In this document: positions 14,422 through 18,063 of the stretch, one piece after another
How positions within the stretch are numbered: position 1 is the first letter of the stretch
How the letters are laid out: each line of letters begins with the position of its first letter
Assembly (NCBI GenBank): GCA_035371485.1
Contig: DAOOWV010000020.1
Coordinates: 1-18,063, forward strand
Length of the DNA: 18,063 nucleotides
Direction: 5' to 3'
Source: DAOOWV01 sp035371485
GTDB taxonomy: Bacteria; Patescibacteriota; Dojkabacteria; JAFGLO01
Translations under genes and position numbers: made by a program
The notes under the pieces: model-generated
The model's database searches: none
Seen by the model: only the letters and a program-made list of their open reading frames with translations
Told to the model about the DNA's origin: nothing

Positions 14422-15927
14422 TCACTCTATATATCTGTAGCTAAGTGCTTCTGCAATGTGTGATTCTTTAATTGGGGGACTTTGATCAATGTCTGCAATT
14501 GTTCTTGCAACTCTTATTGTTTTTAGGTATGAGCGAGCCGTTAAAGGCAATTTATCATAAGCTTGTTGTATTAATTTTTGAGCTTTTAGTGACATATTGC
14601 ATTTTTCTTTTATATCATTGATTTTAATTTCAGAGTTTCTACTTTCAGGATTATTAAATCGTTCCATTTCAAAACATAATGCGTTATTTATTATTCTAAG
14701 ATAGTCGGTATTATCGTTTTTATTATCAGTCAAATCTTTTATCTTTGGCTTTGAAACATAAGCATAAAGGTCGATTCGATCAATTAATATTCGGGAAACT
14801 CTACTACTATACTTCTGCACTTGATATGACGAACAGGTACACTGTTTTTCACTGGATCCAAAATAGCCACAGGCACAAGGGTTCATTGAAGCAATCAGTG
14901 TAAAATTACAGGGGAAAGTTATCTTATAATTACTTCTAGTTATTGATACTTCCCTTTCCTCAATAGGCTCGCGTAGAGCGTTAAGCGTAATCTTATTAAA
15001 TTCTGGCAATTCGTCAAGAAACAGAACTCCATTGTGTGCAAGACTTATTTCTCCAGGTGTTGGATTAGTTCCACCACCTATAATTGATGCATAGCTGGCG
15101 GTATGGTGTGGACTTCGAAATGGAGGAACGCCATTTATTAACGATTCAGGAACATTACTTTTACTAGCCTCATAAACTAGTGCTGTCTCATATATCTTGT
15201 TTGATGAAAGTGTTGGAATTAATTCTTGAATAGCTTTTGCGGTCATAGTTTTACCTGCCCCTGGTGGTCCACACATTAAAAAATGATGATTACCAACTGC
15301 GGATATTAATGCAATCCTTTTAATTATGCTATTGCCTCTAATATTTCTAAATAGTGAAAGTTTATTTTTGGGTTGTATCCTTGTTGTACTTTGAATTTTA
15401 ATAAGATTATTTTTACCAAGAAGAAATTCAACAATTTGTTTTAATGATGATGCGACAAATATTTCACCAGAATATTCTTTAATTATCGGGAGATACTTAA
15501 TATTTTCTTCAGGAATAATTGTCTTTGAGAAATGTTCTTTTTCCATTACATCAAGGGTTTGTAATATTCCATTTGTACGTCTTATTTTTCCATCCAATGA
15601 TAATTCTCCAACAAATAAACAATCGTCATAAAAGAAATCATTCAAAATTTTATATGATCCAAGTATTGATAAAGCTATTGGTAAATCAAGACTTGCTCCC
15701 TTTTTGGGAATATATGAAGGTGCTAAATTAATGGTTATGTGTTTTGGAATAAGATTGAATCCACTGTTTTTTATTGCAGGAAGCACTCTTTCTTTTGCTT
15801 CATCAACAGCCTTTTCAGGCAGACCAACTATTTTTACATTAGGAAGTGCATTACTAACAGTTGTTTCAACAACTATTTTTTGACCATGAGTACCTATAGC
15901 TGTTGATGAATTGATTCTAAAAAACAT
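14422..15927 (-). CDS. comM: ComM/YifB-type Mg-chelatase-like AAA+ ATPase
   Basis: The 501-residue protein has the family layout: an N-terminal Lon-protease-like domain (about 1-170, with AIGTHGQKIVVE and DLPIALSILG), a AAA+ module with Walker A GPPGAGKT (220-227) and Walker B VLFLDELPEF (301-310), and a C-terminal helical domain containing LPLTARSYLKTIRVARTIAD. Cysteines at 351, 353, 363 and 365 (NPCACGYFG, QCTCS) are a family feature. In Vibrio cholerae ComM drives branch migration when incoming single-stranded DNA is integrated during transformation, so this gene hints at DNA uptake (inference). It converges on rpsI, 5 nt apart. Confidence 0.95.
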   Translation of the reverse strand: MFFRINSSTAIGTHGQKIVVETTVSNALPNVKIVGLPEKAVDEAKERVLPAIKNSGFNLIPKHITINLAPSYIPKKGASLDLPIALSILGSYKILNDFFYDDCLFVGELSLDGKIRRTNGILQTLDVMEKEHFSKTIIPEENIKYLPIIKEYSGEIFVASSLKQIVEFLLGKNNLIKIQSTTRIQPKNKLSLFRNIRGNSIIKRIALISAVGNHHFLMCGPPGAGKTMTAKAIQELIPTLSSNKIYETALVYEASKSNVPESLINGVPPFRSPHHTASYASIIGGGTNPTPGEISLAHNGVLFLDELPEFNKITLNALREPIEEREVSITRSNYKITFPCNFTLIASMNPCACGYFGSSEKQCTCSSYQVQKYSSRVSRILIDRIDLYAYVSKPKIKDLTDNKNDNTDYLRIINNALCFEMERFNNPESRNSEIKINDIKEKCNMSLKAQKLIQQAYDKLPLTARSYLKTIRVARTIADIDQSPPIKESHIAEALSYRYIE

Positions 15928-15956
15928 TTTAAAATTGTGATAACTATTATTCTTCT

Positions 15957-15985
15957 ATTTTACATTCAAAATAATTTGATATTAA
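15957..15985 (-). promoter_or_regulatory. possible comM promoter
   Basis: On the minus strand, TTAATA (15985-15980), a 17-nt spacer and TAAAAT (15962-15957) fit a sigma70-like promoter about 30 nt upstream of the comM ATG. It is divergent from the rnpB promoter within the same 127-nt intergenic stretch. The -35 match is poor and the DNA is very AT-rich, so this is only a candidate. Confidence 0.25.
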
Positions 15986-16020
15986 TCTTTAATTGTTAAC
16001 ATCGTGTTATTATTTTTTAG

Positions 16021-16050
16021 TTGATTAGTTTAATAATATTGTGTTATCAT
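16021..16050 (+). promoter_or_regulatory. putative rnpB promoter
   Basis: TTGATT (16021-16026) and TATCAT (16045-16050) are separated by 18 nt. The expected transcription start, 6-7 nt after the -10 box, falls at 16056-16057, which is where the P1 helix of the RNase P RNA begins (16055). The agreement between predicted start point and RNA 5' end is the main support. Confidence 0.5.
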
Positions 16051-16054
16051 ACAA

Positions 16055-16434
16055 ATACTTGGGTATGGTGGGGAACAGCTTCCTTTAAAAAGAAGAGGAA
16101 AGTCCACACTCTATAAGTTCGTAACGAACGAAAAAGGCACTTCGGAGACGAAGGTAGGTGCAAACTTACGGATAAAATCTTTCAAAGCGTAAAGCTTGGG
16201 AAGATTAAGTCATCTTACGAAAGTGAGATACTTAAGGGCAACAGAAAGTTATACCGCCATGAAGTGTAATACTTCACGGTAAGGGTGAAATGGTGAGGTA
16301 AGAGCTCACCGCCCTACTTAGTAATATGTAGGGGCGTGGTAACCCCTGTCTGGAGCAAGGAATAAATCCGCGAAGATAAATTGTTCTCGCTTCTTAGGAA
16401 GTACAGAATGTGGCTTATAACTATACCCAAGTAT
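16055..16434 (+). ncRNA. rnpB: RNase P catalytic RNA, bacterial class A
   Basis: Catalytic RNA that removes 5' leaders from pre-tRNAs. The ends form a perfect 12-bp P1 helix: 16055-16066 pairs with 16423-16434. Conserved blocks appear in order: GAGGAAAGTCC (16095-16105), the ACAGAAA segment, GGTAAGGGTGAAA, the P12 hairpin GGTGAGGTAAGAGCTCACC, GTGGTAACCCC (the GGTAA that can pair with tRNA CCA), GGAGCAAG, and ACAGAATGTGGCTTA (16403-16417) near the 3' end. Length of about 380 nt is typical. The convergent acyltransferase gene stops 2 nt beyond P1, and no terminator hairpin with a T run follows. Confidence 0.95.
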
Positions 16435-16436
16435 GA

Positions 16437-17399
16437 CTAGGTCTTTAATATAAACTTTTTTAATCTGCTAATAATTGATGCAATTAATAGTGTAATACTT
16501 ATTAGTGCTAGTATTCCCAAAGGAAACTTTAACGTTTCAAATCTAAATGAAGCTAAAAGTGTAACATGAACTAAATATAATTCAAGAGTTATAGAACTTA
16601 TAAATTTAATGATGTTATTTATTTTGTTGTTTTTAAATTTAATCGATTTTGAACATAGCATTAGTAAATAACAAAATGCAAATAATAAGTAATATTGTAT
16701 AATTTGAGTAGACACCAAAATGTTTTTATAGATTAAAAATTTTTGTCCGAAGATTAGGATTAAAACTACTAATAATGTCCCTACGTATTTTTTATGGTAA
16801 TTTACTCTTGAAAATATTTTACTTTTACCAAGGTATATTCCAAATACAAATAAAGAAAGCCAACCTAATATTAATAATGGAATATTGTTGTAGCTAAATA
16901 TATTAAATGACGATTTCTCTGTTGTGAATATATAAATTAATAGATGCGATATTAGTGATAAAAATAATGTAAATTTTATCGCTCTTTGTGAGAAATATGA
17001 GATTATTGGATGCCCTATTATGTAAAAAATAATCAGAACTTGTATGAAAACGAATGCTGAAGGAAAAAGAAATATGTCTAATATTGTCTTTAAATCCCAA
17101 TGATTTATTGTTTTGAAATAAATTGAGAGAGGAATAAATAAGATAAAGTTAAATATAAAAATAGTAGCATAGATTTTTCCAAGTCTTTTAACTATCCATT
17201 TACTAAAATTCAATTTGTTTTCGTCCTGACTCAACATGAGTCCATATCCGGACAGAACAAAAAATAAAGCATTTCCTAATGACCCTCCTGTTGATATAAA
17301 AGGTATCGGAATTAGTGAATCGATATGTGAGTTAATAATAAGCAAAATTGCTATAACGCGTATAAAGTTTGTTTGTTCTTTTGTGAGATTTATTTCCAA
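16437..17399 (-). CDS. membrane acyltransferase, acyltransferase-3 family
   Basis: The 320-residue protein is strongly hydrophobic with roughly ten membrane segments and has the acyltransferase-3 (OafA/NodX-like) N-terminal signature: FIRVIAILLIINSHIDSLIP with the conserved His near residue 26, then GNALFFVLSGYGLML (about 43-57) and KWIVKRLGKIYATIF (67-81) with the conserved Arg. Such enzymes transfer acetyl or other acyl groups to cell-surface sugars or lipids; the substrate cannot be read here. The start is TTG at 17399 with no Shine-Dalgarno. Sequence after residue 90 is poorly conserved Leu/Ile/Phe-rich membrane segments. The gene stands alone on the minus strand. Confidence 0.85.
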   Translation of the reverse strand: MEINLTKEQTNFIRVIAILLIINSHIDSLIPIPFISTGGSLGNALFFVLSGYGLMLSQDENKLNFSKWIVKRLGKIYATIFIFNFILFIPLSIYFKTINHWDLKTILDIFLFPSAFVFIQVLIIFYIIGHPIISYFSQRAIKFTLFLSLISHLLIYIFTTEKSSFNIFSYNNIPLLILGWLSLFVFGIYLGKSKIFSRVNYHKKYVGTLLVVLILIFGQKFLIYKNILVSTQIIQYYLLFAFCYLLMLCSKSIKFKNNKINNIIKFISSITLELYLVHVTLLASFRFETLKFPLGILALISITLLIASIISRLKKFILKT

Positions 17400-17603
17400 A
17401 TAATTTCGATTCAGTAATATATTTTGTTACTATGCTATTTTATCAATTTTCAGTTTATATATCCACATATATAAATATGTATAGTAAATTTCTGATATTT
17501 ATAATATAATTCATTGATTGAATGTTATAACTTGGTTATATGTTTTTTCATCCAGTATATACTGATCTTGAGAATAAAAATATATCTAAAGAATGTCTGA
17601 AAA
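17400..17603. other. AT-rich intergenic stretch without recognisable gene
   Basis: Between the acyltransferase start and the broken tRNA copy there are about 200 nt of very AT-rich DNA. No reading frame of useful length or RNA gene is visible. On the minus strand a TTGATA hexamer followed 19 nt later by TATATT could be an acyltransferase promoter, but the spacing is long and chance matches are expected in such DNA. Confidence 0.4.
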
Positions 17604-17660
17604 CGGGGTGTAGTCCCGATTAGCAATGCCACAGGCATTAGCTACATCGAGGATCCCGTT
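17602..17660. repeat. nested inverted-repeat structure in the tRNA-like region
   Basis: AACGGG (17602-17607) pairs with CCCGTT (17655-17660), GTGTAG (17608-17613) pairs with CTACAT (17642-17647, one G-T wobble), and inside lies a perfect hairpin AATGCC-ACA-GGCATT (17625-17639). Together they form one long interrupted stem-loop. No T run follows, so it is not a standard terminator. Whether it is transcribed or is a mobile palindromic repeat is not known. Confidence 0.55.
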
Positions 17661-17689
17661 ACCTTATAAATTATAAAATGGTACGGGAT
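17653..17689. repeat. inverted repeat at the right end of the insert
   Basis: ATCCCGTTACC (17653-17663) and GGTACGGGAT (17680-17689) pair over 10 bp with one bulged T, around a 16-nt AT-only loop. It competes with the larger nested stem that uses the same CCCGTT, so the region could fold in two alternative ways. The right arm ends exactly where tRNA similarity resumes. Confidence 0.55.
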
Positions 17690-17706
17690 TCAATTGGTTT
17701 AGAATG

Positions 17707-17721
17707 TCCGCCTCAGGCGGA
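17707..17721. repeat. short perfect palindromic hairpin (GCC-CA-GGC core)
   Basis: TCCGCCTCAGGCGGA folds as TCCGCC-TCA-GGCGGA. It shares the core GCC(A/T)CAGGC with the hairpin at 17625-17639, 68 nt upstream, suggesting two members of one short palindromic repeat type. It occupies the position of the anticodon arm in the broken tRNA copy. Confidence 0.5.
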
Positions 17722-17813
17722 AGGTCGACATTGTAAAAATAAAATGTTAATAGATATTTAAATATATGTATTATGTGTAAGCGATAAGAAATATGGAAGA
17801 CTTATTATAAAAA

Positions 17814-17891
17814 CGGGGTGTAGTTCAGTTGGTTTAGAATGCACGGTTCGGAACCGTGAGGTCGCACGTTCGAGTCGTGTCACCCCGACCA
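17814..17891 (+). tRNA. tRNA-Pro (anticodon CGG)
   Basis: All arms fold: acceptor CGGGGTG/CACCCCG, D stem GTTC/GAAT (one G-T pair) with a 10-nt loop, anticodon stem CACGG/CCGTG with loop TTCGGAA, variable AGGTC, and T stem GCACG/CGTGT with loop TTCGAGT. The discriminator is A73 and CCA is encoded (17889-17891), 78 nt in all. The anticodon is CGG, reading the proline codon CCG, and the C1-G72 pair is the bacterial tRNA-Pro hallmark. Position 37 is A, whereas bacterial tRNA-Pro normally has G37. A TATTAT/TATAAA-like box lies just upstream. Confidence 0.93.
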
Positions 17892-18063
17892 TTCAAGACG
17901 TGATTTCTCGAAATATCACGCAAAGCCTCATACAGGGGACTTATTTCCATGTTCGTAAGTTCGTAATTCTTATATGTGGGTACGTTCGTAAACATACTCC
18001 CCAAAATATCCCTTCTTTGATCAAAGGTTGCAATTTCCCAGTATCGGTCTATTCTTGCACCAA
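17834..18063 (-). CDS. C-terminal end of a possible serine recombinase, reading antisense through tRNA-Pro
   Basis: A minus-strand frame is open from the window edge to TAA at 17834-17836 (75 codons visible; start lies outside). The part beyond the tRNA includes DRYWEIATFDQRRDILGSMF followed by TN and a hydrophilic end. This resembles the C-terminal region of large serine recombinases common in CPR genomes, with the pattern (K/R)R(D/E)IL...F(T/S)N; this is recognition from memory and tentative. The last ~18 residues (GDTTRTCDLTVPNRAF) are the antisense translation of the tRNA, a well-known annotation signature, so the true protein end may be only read-through by lack of a stop. Confidence 0.45.
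   Translation of the reverse strand, partial: GARIDRYWEIATFDQRRDILGSMFTNVPTYKNYELTNMEISPLYEALRDISRNHVLNGRGDTTRTCDLTVPNRAF

Larger units (their letters stand above)
17604..17727 (+). pseudogene. broken tRNA-Pro copy interrupted by a palindrome-rich insert
   Basis: Positions 17604-17614 are identical to the first 11 nt of the intact tRNA-Pro at 17814 (15 nt identical when the preceding A run is included). Similarity then stops for about 75 nt and resumes at 17690-17706, which matches the tRNA D arm at 16 of 17 positions. Next comes a perfect 5-bp stem with a 5-nt loop (17707-17721) where the anticodon arm should be, then AGGTCG of the variable region (17722-17727). The T arm and 3' acceptor strand are missing, so it cannot be a working tRNA. 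The insert holds its own hairpins. Confidence 0.65.

Noticed and set aside
15519..15731. 70-codon plus-strand reading frame opposite comM
   Set aside because: It is wholly antisense to the well-supported comM gene and shows no recognisable motif.
16117..16129. GTTCGTAACGAAC in rnpB as a fourth copy of the octamer near the tRNA
   Set aside because: It forms a stem-loop within the RNase P RNA and is explained by that structure.
17625..17721. Hairpins near the tRNA as rho-independent terminators
   Set aside because: None is followed by a T run on either strand.
17602..18000. CRISPR array in the repeat-rich right end
   Set aside because: The repeated pieces are tRNA-derived or short palindromes at irregular spacing, with no regular repeat-spacer pattern.

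Overview
This is an AT-rich window (roughly one-third G+C by eye) dominated by one long plus-strand ribosomal-protein locus. The parts normally called the S10, spc and alpha operons are fused head to tail, followed by L13 and S9. There is no L30 gene between S5 and L15. L30 loss is a known hallmark of the Candidate Phyla Radiation (CPR, Patescibacteria), so a small-genome CPR bacterium is the best guess; the exact lineage cannot be read from this window. The standard bacterial code fits: UGA ends L14 exactly at the family's usual C-terminus and no in-frame UGA is needed as a sense codon, which argues against the UGA=Gly lineages.

Layout. 1-8533: end of L23, then L2, S19, L22, S3, L16, L29, S17, L14, L24, L5, S14, S8, L6, L18, S5, L15 and SecY. 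8584-10309: a small RNHCP zinc-ribbon protein, adenylate kinase and methionine aminopeptidase. 10331-14416: a good promoter, then IF-1, L36, S13, S11, S4, RNA polymerase alpha, L17, L13 and S9. 14422-15927 (minus): a ComM/YifB-type AAA+ ATPase, convergent with S9. 16055-16434: RNase P RNA. 16437-17399 (minus): a membrane acyltransferase ending 2 nt beyond the RNase P RNA. 17400-18063: an AT-rich gap, a broken tRNA-Pro copy interrupted by palindromic DNA, an intact tRNA-Pro(CGG), and the 3' end of a minus-strand reading frame resembling a recombinase C-terminus that runs antisense through the tRNA.

The first 14.4 kb supplies both ribosomal subunits plus the factors that start translation (IF-1), process nascent chains (Map), insert membrane proteins (SecY) and transcribe genes (RpoA). 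Almost no start codon has a Shine-Dalgarno sequence; starts sit in AT-rich leaders, and predicted promoters for L16 and IF-1 would give leaderless or nearly leaderless mRNAs. The right-hand 700 bp, with its tRNA, broken tRNA copy, palindromes and possible recombinase end, is the most accessory-looking part and the best candidate for an undescribed element.
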